A stretch of 33,883 nucleotides of DNA. Source: Elusimicrobiota bacterium. GTDB taxonomy: Bacteria; Elusimicrobiota; Elusimicrobia; Elusimicrobiales; UBA9959. Numbering within the stretch: the first letter of the stretch is position 1; every line of letters starts with the position of its first letter. The notes beneath the pieces were generated by a model. It was not told the origin of the DNA. It saw only the letters and a list, made by a program, of their open reading frames with translations, and did not search any database. Shown piece after piece: positions 12,784-20,846 of this stretch. The stretch lies in assembly GCA_026388125.1 (NCBI GenBank), contig JAPLKJ010000258.1, forward strand, positions 1-33,883, in the 5' to 3' direction. The position numbers and the translations under genes are program-made.

Positions 12784-13620
12784 ATGAAAAAGAACAGCCC
12801 TAACAAGCGCGGCGCAGGAAAAATAGCCATCATAGGCGCCGGGAATATCGGCGCTGCCATCGCGCGCGGCCTGGCCGCATCGGGGCGCTGCGCGCCGCAG
12901 GACATCATTCTCACCCGCCGCCGCGCCGAACTGCTGGAGGCGCTGCGCGCCGAAAAATTCAGCGTCAGCCACGACAACCGCGCGGCCGTAAAAGCGGCCG
13001 GCATAGTGATCCTGGCGGTGGGCCCGCTGGAGGCCGAGGCCGCGGTGCGCGGGCTCCGCCCCGCGCTGGACGCGCGGCGCCATATAGTGATCTCCATAGT
13101 CTCCGGCGTGACCACGGCGCAGATAGCCGGCTGGATGAATAAGAAAGTGAGCCTGGTCAGGGCCATGTCCAACACCGCCATAGCCATCCGCGAGGCCATG
13201 ACCTGCCTGTGCGCCGCGCCCGGCAGCCGCGACGCGCTGGCCCGGGCGAAAGATATTTTCGACGCGCTGGGCAAGACCGTCGTTATCAGCGAGGAGCTGA
13301 TGCTTTCGGCCACCGCGCTGGCCGGCTGCGGCATAGCTTTTTTCCTGCGCGCCATACGCGCCGCCTCGCAGGGGGGCACGCAGATAGGCTTTCATTCGGA
13401 AGAGGCGCTGCTGATGGCGGCGCAGACCGCCCGCGGCGCGGCCTCGCTGCTGCTGGGCCGCCAGGGCCACCCTGAAAGCGAGATCGACAAGGTCACCACC
13501 CCGCGCGGCTGCACCATAGAGGGGCTTAACGAGATGGAGCATCACGGCTTCAGCTCGGCCATGATAACCGGCATAGTGACCTCCAACGAAAAAGCCGCGA
13601 AACTTTTCGCTAAGAAGTGA
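12784..13620 (+). CDS. proC: Pyrroline-5-carboxylate reductase
   Basis: KIAIIGAGNIGAAIARGLAASG (Rossmann), MSNTAIAIREAMTCLCA, QVTTPRGCTIEGLNEME-like C-terminus (KVTTPRGCTIEGLNEME). Confidence 0.93.
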   Translation: MKKNSPNKRGAGKIAIIGAGNIGAAIARGLAASGRCAPQDIILTRRRAELLEALRAEKFSVSHDNRAAVKAAGIVILAVGPLEAEAAVRGLRPALDARRHIVISIVSGVTTAQIAGWMNKKVSLVRAMSNTAIAIREAMTCLCAAPGSRDALARAKDIFDALGKTVVISEELMLSATALAGCGIAFFLRAIRAASQGGTQIGFHSEEALLMAAQTARGAASLLLGRQGHPESEIDKVTTPRGCTIEGLNEMEHHGFSSAMITGIVTSNEKAAKLFAKK

Positions 13621-13643
13621 TTTGATACGCACAGGGAGGGAAA

Positions 13644-14210
13644 ATGAAAAAAATATCGCTGCTGCTGCTGCTGCTGCTCGCGCTGGCGCCGGGCCTGTTC
13701 GCCGGCGGGGGGAACCGGTCGCTCAAAGGCGTGGATATGCCCGAGAACCTGGCCTTCGAAGGCGCCGCCCTTTCGCTTAACGGCATGGGCCTGCGCACCA
13801 AGGTGGTCTTCAAGGTCTATGTGGCCGGCCTGTACCTGGAGAAAAGATCGGCCGACGGCATGGAAATAGCCGCGTCCGAGCAGGTCAAGCGCATGGAGCT
13901 GGTGTTCCTGCGCAATGTGGACGGCGCCACGGTGGCCGAGGCCATCACCGGCGGGTTCGACAAGAACGCCGGCCCCGCCCTGCCCGCCCTCAAGGCGCGC
14001 ATAGAAAAGTTCTCCAAAATGATCCCCGACGTTAAAAAAGGGGACAGGCTGGTTTTTATCTACCGCCCCGGCTCCGGCCTTGAAGTGCTGGCCGGCGGGA
14101 AAACCACCGGTAAGATAGAGGGAAAGGATTTTTCGGATACGCTGTTCAAGGTGTGGCTGGGCGCGAGCCCCGCGGACAAGGCCCTCAAGGCCGGCCTGCT
14201 GGGCGCCTGA
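13644..14210 (+). CDS. Secreted chalcone isomerase-like domain protein
   Basis: Signal peptide MKKISLLLLLLLALAPGLFAGG; LSLNGMGLRTKVVFKVYVAGLYLEKRS...LVFIYRPGSGLEVLAGGK matches the bacterial chalcone_isomerase-like family pattern. Confidence 0.75.
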   Translation: MKKISLLLLLLLALAPGLFAGGGNRSLKGVDMPENLAFEGAALSLNGMGLRTKVVFKVYVAGLYLEKRSADGMEIAASEQVKRMELVFLRNVDGATVAEAITGGFDKNAGPALPALKARIEKFSKMIPDVKKGDRLVFIYRPGSGLEVLAGGKTTGKIEGKDFSDTLFKVWLGASPADKALKAGLLGA

Positions 14211-14242
14211 GCCGCGCGGACCTTTGATCTACAGGAGTCAAT

Positions 14243-15796
14243 ATGAACAAACCCGGTGAAACCCAGAAGACGGAAGCGGCGGCCGTTACTACCCGCGCGC
14301 AGGACTACGCCCAGTGGTACCTCGACGTCATAAAGAAGGCCTGCCTGGCCGAACATTCCTCGGTACGCGGCTGCATGGTGATCCGCCCGCACGGCTACGC
14401 CATCTGGGAAAAGATGCAGCGCGAGCTCGACGACAGATTCAAGGCCACCGGGCACGAGAACGCCTACTTCCCTCTTTTTATCCCGCTTTCTTTCTTCTCG
14501 CGCGAAGAAAAACACGCGTCCGGCTTCGCCAAGGAATGCGCGGTGGTGACGCATCACCGCCTGAAATCCGTGGACGGCGAGATAGTGGTGGACCCGGAGT
14601 CGAAGCTTGAAGAGCCGCTCGTGGTGCGGCCCACCAGCGAGACCATCATCTGGGCGCAGTACAAGAACTGGATACAGAGCTACCGGGACCTGCCGCTGCT
14701 GATAAACCAGTGGGCCAACGTGGTGCGCTGGGAGATGCGCACCCGGCTGTTCCTGCGCACCGCCGAGTTCCTGTGGCAGGAAGGCCACACGGCGCACGCC
14801 ACGGAAAAGGAAGCGCTGGAAGAGACCTGGCGCATGCTGGACGTTTATTCCGACTTCACCGAGAACGTGATGGCGGTCCCCGTTATCAAGGGCCGCAAGA
14901 CGGAAGGCGAGCGGTTCGCCGGCGCCATCGAGACGCTTTCCATAGAAGGCATGATGCAGGACGGCAAGGCCCTGCAGATGGGGACCAGCCATTACCTGGG
15001 CCAGAACTTCGCCAAAGGCGCGGACGTGAAATTCCAGAACAAGGAAGGCCAGCTGGAATACGTCTACGCCACCAGCTGGGGCGTGAGCACCCGGCTGATA
15101 GGCGCCCTCATCATGACGCACTCCGACGACGCAGGACTGGTGCTGCCGCCGAAGCTCGCGCCCATACAGGTGATAGTGATCCCGATCTTCAAGAACGAAG
15201 AGGAACGCGTAAAGACCACGGACGCGGCCGGCAAAGTGCTAGCCGAACTCAAAGCCCTGGGCGTAGCCGTGCGCGTGGACGCCCGCGACGGCATCATGCC
15301 CGGCGCGAAATACTACGAATGGGAAGGCAAAGGCGTGCCGCTGCGCATAGAGATAGGCCCCAAGGACCTGGAAAAAGGCTCGCTGTGCATCGCCCGCAGG
15401 TTCGTGCCCGAGATCAAAGGGGAAGCCCCCGACGCCCAGCGCCGCCGCCGTAAATCTTTCCTGCCCCGGGCCGAAGCCATCGCTTCCATACTTCCCACGC
15501 TGGAAGCTATGCAGAAAGAGCTGCTCGAGCGCGCCCGCGCCAACCGCGCGGCGCGCACGCGCGTGATAGACAAGCTGGAGGAGTTCGAGAAGTTCTTCGG
15601 CGAGGGCGGCGGCTTCGCCTGGGTGCACTGGGCCGGCACTTCGGAGCAGGAAGAGGAAATGACCAAGCGCTTCGAGACCAGCATCCGCTGCATCCCGTTC
15701 GAGGACCAGATCCCTCCGGAAGCGAAGGGCGAAGGCGTCTGCATCCTTACCGGCCGGCCCTCGAAGCAGAGGGTGCTGATGGCCAAGTCGTATTAA
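14243..15796 (+). CDS. proS: Prolyl-tRNA synthetase (archaeal/eukaryotic-like, ProS type 3)
   Basis: GCMVIRPHGYAIWEKMQRELDDRFKATGHENAYFPLFIPLSFF, VVRPTSETIIWAQYKNWIQSYRDLPLLINQWANVVRWE, FLWQEGHTAHAT. Confidence 0.95.
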   Translation: MNKPGETQKTEAAAVTTRAQDYAQWYLDVIKKACLAEHSSVRGCMVIRPHGYAIWEKMQRELDDRFKATGHENAYFPLFIPLSFFSREEKHASGFAKECAVVTHHRLKSVDGEIVVDPESKLEEPLVVRPTSETIIWAQYKNWIQSYRDLPLLINQWANVVRWEMRTRLFLRTAEFLWQEGHTAHATEKEALEETWRMLDVYSDFTENVMAVPVIKGRKTEGERFAGAIETLSIEGMMQDGKALQMGTSHYLGQNFAKGADVKFQNKEGQLEYVYATSWGVSTRLIGALIMTHSDDAGLVLPPKLAPIQVIVIPIFKNEEERVKTTDAAGKVLAELKALGVAVRVDARDGIMPGAKYYEWEGKGVPLRIEIGPKDLEKGSLCIARRFVPEIKGEAPDAQRRRRKSFLPRAEAIASILPTLEAMQKELLERARANRAARTRVIDKLEEFEKFFGEGGGFAWVHWAGTSEQEEEMTKRFETSIRCIPFEDQIPPEAKGEGVCILTGRPSKQRVLMAKSY

Positions 15797-15826
15797 GCCC
15801 GGAAAAGCCGCGCTCCCAAAGACGGA

Positions 15827-16201
15827 CTAATGTCCGGTTTCCGGCAGGAACCCCGCTATAACGGAGAGCAGCTCTTTGCTGTCCACCGGTTTCTTCAATA
15901 CGCGGACATTTGGCATCCCTGAAACCCAGGGGATTATTTTTTCGGGCAGGCCCGTTACGAACACTACCGGGATTTTTTCCTTAATAAGACCGCTGACAAT
16001 GTCTAACACCTGTTTCCCGCCGCCTGACGGCAACGCAACGTCCAGGAGAAGAAGGTCAGCCGGGGCTTCCTTGAACAGGATAATGGCCGCCGTGGCTTCT
16101 GCCGCGGTCTCCACTATATATCCTGTTTTAGTGAGCAGCGCAGAGTAATACTCGAGAATATTGGTCTCGTCGTCCACCGCAAGTATTTTGAAAAGTTTCA
16201 T
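15827..16201 (-). CDS. Stand-alone response regulator receiver domain protein
   Basis: 124 aa; ILAVDDETNILEYY, LLLLDVALPSGGG, VVFVTG, LKKPVD: all receiver landmarks. SD GGGGGAG before ATG. Confidence 0.9.
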   Translation of the reverse strand: MKLFKILAVDDETNILEYYSALLTKTGYIVETAAEATAAIILFKEAPADLLLLDVALPSGGGKQVLDIVSGLIKEKIPVVFVTGLPEKIIPWVSGMPNVRVLKKPVDSKELLSVIAGFLPETGH

Positions 16202-16327
16202 TCTCCCCCCGGAATTTTCGTCTAACCTGCAATATTGATTTTATTATACAACAAGAGTCCCGGCCATGTTCAGCCGCAGCGGTGCGCGCTGTTGAGAAAT
16301 AGTCAAAAAGGCAAATACGTCCCCTGT

Positions 16328-16365
16328 AAAACAAAACCGCCGGGCTTCTCCGGCGGTTCTGTTTT
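16328..16365. terminator. Bidirectional hairpin terminator
   Basis: AAAACAAAACCGCCGG (16328-16343) / CCGGCGGTTCTGTTTT (16350-16365), one mismatch, loop GCTTCT; just downstream of the minus-strand protease stop. Confidence 0.8.
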
Positions 16366-16381
16366 GTGCGGCCGCTTTGTC

Positions 16382-17310
16382 TCAGCGCGCGGGAGAGTAT
16401 CCGGTCCAGGGGATATTGCCATCCAGCGCGGAGAAAGCCGGGGTCAGCAGTTCGTCCTCGCCGAAGCTCCGGGCGGCCGGCGGCAGCAGTTCGGCGGGGT
16501 TGGCCGGTTTGTACCAGCACAGCGGGCGGAAGCCGCTCAGGAAGCCGGCGGAGCGGGTGCAGGTGCCCGCGGCCACGTTGGTGTTGCTCAGCGGGGCCGA
16601 GACGGGCTGGGTGCACCGCGAGCCCGCCAGGTAAGTGTCCATGCGGCACTGGGTGGCGGGATGAGAGGTGAACATGGCGGTCACCACTTTGGGGTCGGGC
16701 GTGGCGAAGCTGGGGGCCACGGTGTCGTTGTGCAGGACCTGGAACAGGTAGGACACGGATTTGCCGGCCATGGAGGCCCTGACGCAGATGGCCCGGTCCT
16801 CGGGCGCGGGGAAGTATTTTTCGCAGGACTTCTGCGCCACTTCATCGCTTTCCGACTTGTGTGTGAAAGTTACAGTGGCGGGATCTGCGAAGACCTGCCT
16901 GAGGCATTTGAGGTTGGCGTAATAGTCGGACTGGCCCTCTATGGAGGCCCAGCCGCCCTTGGGCGCGCCGCCCAGGTGGTGGCCCAGCTCGTGGCAGAGC
17001 ACCAGCGCGAAGCCGTCCATGGTGATGGTCTCGTGGCGGGCCAGGCCGCCGTACATGTTGACGATATATTTATTGCCGCTCTGCGAGGCGTTGGCGTTAA
17101 CGGTGGCGTCGGTCCAGAGGCGGTTGATCTGCAATACCTTGCCCTGCGCGGCCACTACCGGTTTATAGATCCGCTCCACGGTAGTGATAACTTCGTTGAA
17201 CTGCGCCTCCAGGATGCCCTTGGCGTAGATGGAATCTACCGGGATCTTAAGGTTGTTGGGAGGCAGGAAGCCCGGGCAATCCGAGGCGGCGGCGGGCAGC
17301 GCGGCTTCGA
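16382..17310 (-). CDS. HEXXH zinc metalloprotease-like protein; 5' end unresolved
   Basis: Reverse frame ...AALPAAASDCPGFLPPNNLKIPVDSI...DGFALVLCHELGHHLGGAPKGGWASIEGQSDYYANLKCL...; HELGHH motif, many Cys, and a signal-peptidase-like AAA|SDC. No convincing in-frame start upstream. Coordinate of the 5' end is approximate. Confidence 0.7.
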
Positions 17311-17377
17311 CGGAGGCGTAAATGTAAAGCTGGCCATACAGGCGGCCATAGAAGCGGCCTCCTCGGCCGGCGGGCTG

Positions 17378-18505
17378 GTGCCGGCCGTGCCGGGGCGCGT
17401 GGATCTTGAGCAGCCGGTGTGGGTAAGCGTGGAAAAAGGCGACGTGGCGGCCCTGGACGAGGCCCTGTTCAAAAGCGCGCCGCTGGCGCAGAACCAGCGC
17501 GTGGCCATATATAAGTTCGCTCCCTCCGAGCTGGGCCGGCTGGCCGACGGGATGCACCGCGCCATGCGCCGCGCGCCGGGTTTCTTCGCCTACGACACGC
17601 TGGAGGCCGCGCTGGAGGACCTGAAGACGCCGCCGGAGCCGCAGGCGCGGGCCTATTCCCTGGACCAGGGCGTCCGCGTCCGGGAACTGCTGCCCCTGGT
17701 GAAAGAAGAATCCATAGTTTCCGCCATTACTTCGCTTTCTTCCTACAGGAACAGGTACTACCGCGGCGCCACCGGCGTGGACGCTTCCAAGTGGCTGCAG
17801 CAGCTCTGGGGCAGCTACGCCGAGGGCCGGCCCGACATTTCCGTGGAGGCCTTTAAGCACGCCGCTTTCCAGCAGGAATCCGTGATACTTACCATGCGCG
17901 GCGCCGCCGAGCCGGAGAAAGTGATAGTGATAGGCGGCCACCTGGACTCCATCGCGGGCTCCGGGGATAACCCGGCCCCGGGCGCCGACGACAACGCCTC
18001 GGGCGTGGCCGTAACCAACGAGATAATAAAGGTCCTGATAGCGGGCGGCTACAGGCCCGCCAAAACCATCAAGTTCATGGCTTTCGCCGCCGAAGAGGCC
18101 GGGCTGCGCGGCTCCGGCGACGTGTCCGCGGCCTTCCAGAAGGAAGGCGTGAAGGTGGAGGGGATGCTCAACCTCGACATGACCAATTACAAAGGCTCGG
18201 AGAAGGACATATACTTCGTTTCCGACAATACCAGCGCGGACCAGAACGCCTTCCTGGGGAAGCTCATCGATACTTACCTCGGCTACACCTGGGGCAGCTT
18301 CAAGTGCGGCTACGGCTGCTCGGACCACGCCTCCTGGAGCAAGAAAGGCTACCCGGCCTCCACGCCTTTCGAGTCCACCTACGAGCAGTGCAACCCTTAC
18401 ATCCACAAGGCCGTAGACACGCTGGCGCAGACCGGCGGCAGGGCCGAACACTCGCTGAAGTTCGCCCGGCTGGGCCTGGCCTACGCCGTGGAGCTGGCGA
18501 AGTAG
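17378..18505 (+). CDS. M28 family aminopeptidase (Vibrio leucine aminopeptidase-like, M28E); 5' end unresolved
   Basis: VIVIGGHLDSIAG...APGADDNASGVAVTNEIIKVL...IKFMAFAAEEAGLRGS...LNLDMTNYKGS...FKCGYGCSDHASWSKKGYPASTPFES. Propeptide-like PVWVSVEKGD...LADGMHRAM. GTG 17378 is only a possible start; the ORF remains open upstream into antisense sequence. Confidence 0.85.
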   Translation: MPAVPGRVDLEQPVWVSVEKGDVAALDEALFKSAPLAQNQRVAIYKFAPSELGRLADGMHRAMRRAPGFFAYDTLEAALEDLKTPPEPQARAYSLDQGVRVRELLPLVKEESIVSAITSLSSYRNRYYRGATGVDASKWLQQLWGSYAEGRPDISVEAFKHAAFQQESVILTMRGAAEPEKVIVIGGHLDSIAGSGDNPAPGADDNASGVAVTNEIIKVLIAGGYRPAKTIKFMAFAAEEAGLRGSGDVSAAFQKEGVKVEGMLNLDMTNYKGSEKDIYFVSDNTSADQNAFLGKLIDTYLGYTWGSFKCGYGCSDHASWSKKGYPASTPFESTYEQCNPYIHKAVDTLAQTGGRAEHSLKFARLGLAYAVELAK

Positions 18506-18610
18506 CCAGAATTACCGGCTGGCATTCTTAATAAAAAATACCGCGCCCGCTTTTTAGCCTGTGTGCCGCGCGGCCCGTTCCGCGTCAACGCTGCTCCGCC
18601 CCCGGCAGAG

Positions 18611-18640
18611 TTGCATAAAATAGTCTTTTCCCGTTATAAT
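18611..18640 (+). promoter_or_regulatory. Putative promoter of the TMTC-like gene
   Basis: TTGCAT (18611-18616), 18-nt spacer, TATAAT (18635-18640). Confidence 0.5.
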
Positions 18641-18717
18641 AGAAAAGCCGGCGGAGCAGGTTTAAGAAAAGCCAGTCCGTGCCGGGCTGTTGATAGGAGA
18701 ATTTGCGATAAGCCGCC

Positions 18718-20700
18718 ATGGCGCATAAACATAAAACAAAACCGCCGCCGCAAAAACCCTCCGCGGCCGCGGTCCCCGCCGCCCCCGCGAACGCCGCGTT
18801 CCCGAGCTGGCGGGCTAACGTGGCGGCGCTGGCCGTTATTCTGGCCGTCGCGCTGGCGGCGTTCTGGCCTGTGCTTAAAGCCGGCTTTATAAGCTGGGAC
18901 GACCCGCAATACATAACCCAGAACAGTATAGTCACCGGCCCGCACTGGAAAGAGGTATTTACCACCTCGCCTTTGGGATATTATCATCCGCTGACCGTGC
19001 TGGTCTATAAAATAGAATACGCGCTGGCCGGGCCGAAACCGGCCGTTTTTCATGCCGTAAATCTCGCGCTGCATCTGGCCAACTGCGCGCTGGTCTATTA
19101 TTTCGCGCTGGCCTTGCGCTGCGGGGCCTTGCCGGCCCTGCTGGCCGCCCTGCTTTTCGCGGTTCATCCTACGCGGGCGGAACCGGTGGCCTGGGTGTCG
19201 GGCATGAAGGACCTGTTGTGCTGCCTTTTTTTCATGGGAACGCTGCTGACATACCTGCGCTATCTGAAAAAGGCGGTCGGCGGCGCGGCGGCGGGGTGGA
19301 GCTGGCTGGCGGCCTCCGCCGCGTTGTTCACGGCGGCATTGATGGCAAAGCCCACCATCCTGGCGGGCGCGCTCGCGCTGTTCCTGCTGGATTGGCATGA
19401 AGGGCGGGCGTGGAGCAGAAAAAGTATTTTAGAAAAACTGCCGTACTTCCTGGCCGGCGCGGCGATGGTCCTCCTGTCACGCAAGCTCGGGAACTTCCTT
19501 GTCGAGCCGCGCGCCGGTTTTCATCCCTTAGCGGTTCTGTCGCTATGCGGGCACGGCGCTCTTTTTTATCTCGGCAAGATGTTCTTCCCGGTCAACCTGG
19601 CGGTGTTATACCCGCTGATAGAACCGCCGAAGAACGCTGTTCTGGCGCAGCTGCCGTATCTCGCCATGGCGGCCGCGGTCATTTTTCTTTTCGCGGCCAG
19701 ATTGCGGGCGTACGCCTTCGGAGCGGCGTTTTTCGCCCTGACGCTTTTGCCCGGGCTGCCTTTCACCGGGATATTTCCGGCGGACAGATATCTCTACATT
19801 CCCGCCATAGGTTTGTTCTACGCGGCCGGCGCGGCGTTCTCGGCGCTCCGGGAAAGAGCGAAAAGGCCTGCGGCGGCGATCGCCGCCGCGCTGGTGATCG
19901 CGCTGGCCTGGAATTGCCATGCGCGGGTGAAATTATGGGGCAGTTCCATAGACCTGTGGAGCGACGCCGTAGCCACTTATCAGCACAAACCGCAGAAGAA
20001 CAACGGTTTTTTCGCGTTAGTGTATTCAAAGCTCGCCCATGCGCGCGCCGAACTTGGGTTTTACGAGCAGGCGATCGCCGATTACACCAAGGCGCTTGAG
20101 ATCGCGCCCGAAGCCGGGGATACCACCGCCGGTATTTATTGGCGGAGGGGCGAGACCCGCTTCGTCCTTAAACAATACGCTCCCGCCCTGGAGGATTACA
20201 ACAGCTCGCTGCGGCTTCTCCCGGGCCAGCCGGGGGTTTACGTCAGGCGGGGAATGACGCTCTTCGAGCTTGCCCGCTACGAGGCGGCGGCCGCCGATCT
20301 CAGCACGGCGCTGAAACTGGCCCCCGCCAGCGTCGATAGGTTAAAGGCCTATTACTGGCTGGGTAATTGCGGCTTCCGTCTTAACCGCTATGAGCAGGCG
20401 GCGCGGGATTTTGGCAAAGCGGCCGAGCTCAGTCCGGACAGCGCCCTGATCCGCAACAATCACGGCGCGGCGTTGCTGTCCCTGGGCCGCTACGACGAGG
20501 CGGAAGCGGAGTTCAGTGCGGCGGTGCAGCTTTCGCCGCAATTTGCGGACGCGTATCTTAACAGGGGAAGGGTCCGTTTTATCGCCAAGCGCTATGGCCC
20601 GGCGATCGAGGATTTCAGCAAGGCGGCCGCCCTGGCCCCGAACAGCGCCGTTGCGCGCGACTCTCTTGCCTCCGCCGAAAAACTCCAAAAAAGACGCTGA
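18718..20700 (+). CDS. Multi-TM GT-C-like (TMTC-like) protein with C-terminal TPR repeats
   Basis: 660 aa; FISWDDPQYITQNSIV..., LLFAVHPTRAEPVAWVSGMKDLLCCLFFMGTLLTYL, followed by about six TPR units (e.g. ELGFYEQAIADYTKALEIAPEA). Confidence 0.85.
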   Translation: MAHKHKTKPPPQKPSAAAVPAAPANAAFPSWRANVAALAVILAVALAAFWPVLKAGFISWDDPQYITQNSIVTGPHWKEVFTTSPLGYYHPLTVLVYKIEYALAGPKPAVFHAVNLALHLANCALVYYFALALRCGALPALLAALLFAVHPTRAEPVAWVSGMKDLLCCLFFMGTLLTYLRYLKKAVGGAAAGWSWLAASAALFTAALMAKPTILAGALALFLLDWHEGRAWSRKSILEKLPYFLAGAAMVLLSRKLGNFLVEPRAGFHPLAVLSLCGHGALFYLGKMFFPVNLAVLYPLIEPPKNAVLAQLPYLAMAAAVIFLFAARLRAYAFGAAFFALTLLPGLPFTGIFPADRYLYIPAIGLFYAAGAAFSALRERAKRPAAAIAAALVIALAWNCHARVKLWGSSIDLWSDAVATYQHKPQKNNGFFALVYSKLAHARAELGFYEQAIADYTKALEIAPEAGDTTAGIYWRRGETRFVLKQYAPALEDYNSSLRLLPGQPGVYVRRGMTLFELARYEAAAADLSTALKLAPASVDRLKAYYWLGNCGFRLNRYEQAARDFGKAAELSPDSALIRNNHGAALLSLGRYDEAEAEFSAAVQLSPQFADAYLNRGRVRFIAKRYGPAIEDFSKAAALAPNSAVARDSLASAEKLQKRR

Positions 20701-20846
20701 CGGCACTTCTTTTTGTCTCCCGACGAAGAAAGCCCGGCGGTTTTGTTTTGGCGGAGGGCGGGTTTTTGTATAATAAACTTCCAGCCGCGGGAATAATATA
20801 CGGCCGGTGCCGTAGGGCGTTATTTTGAACTGAAAGACAAAAGTAT

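Noticed and set aside
16235-17330. N-terminal part of the 756-aa plus-strand ORF
   Set aside because: Antisense to the HELGHH metalloprotease and to part of the REC leader; only the part downstream of about 17330-17378 is the M28 aminopeptidase.
17330-18451. N-terminal part of the 689-aa minus-strand ORF
   Set aside because: Antisense of the M28 aminopeptidase; the real protease sequence begins around ALPAAASDCPGF.
20715-20780. Possible terminator/promoter between the TPR gene and the hybrid kinase
   Set aside because: GCCCGGCGG and GGCGGAGGGCGGG do not actually base-pair well; TATAAT at about 20769 is plausible but lacks a good -35.
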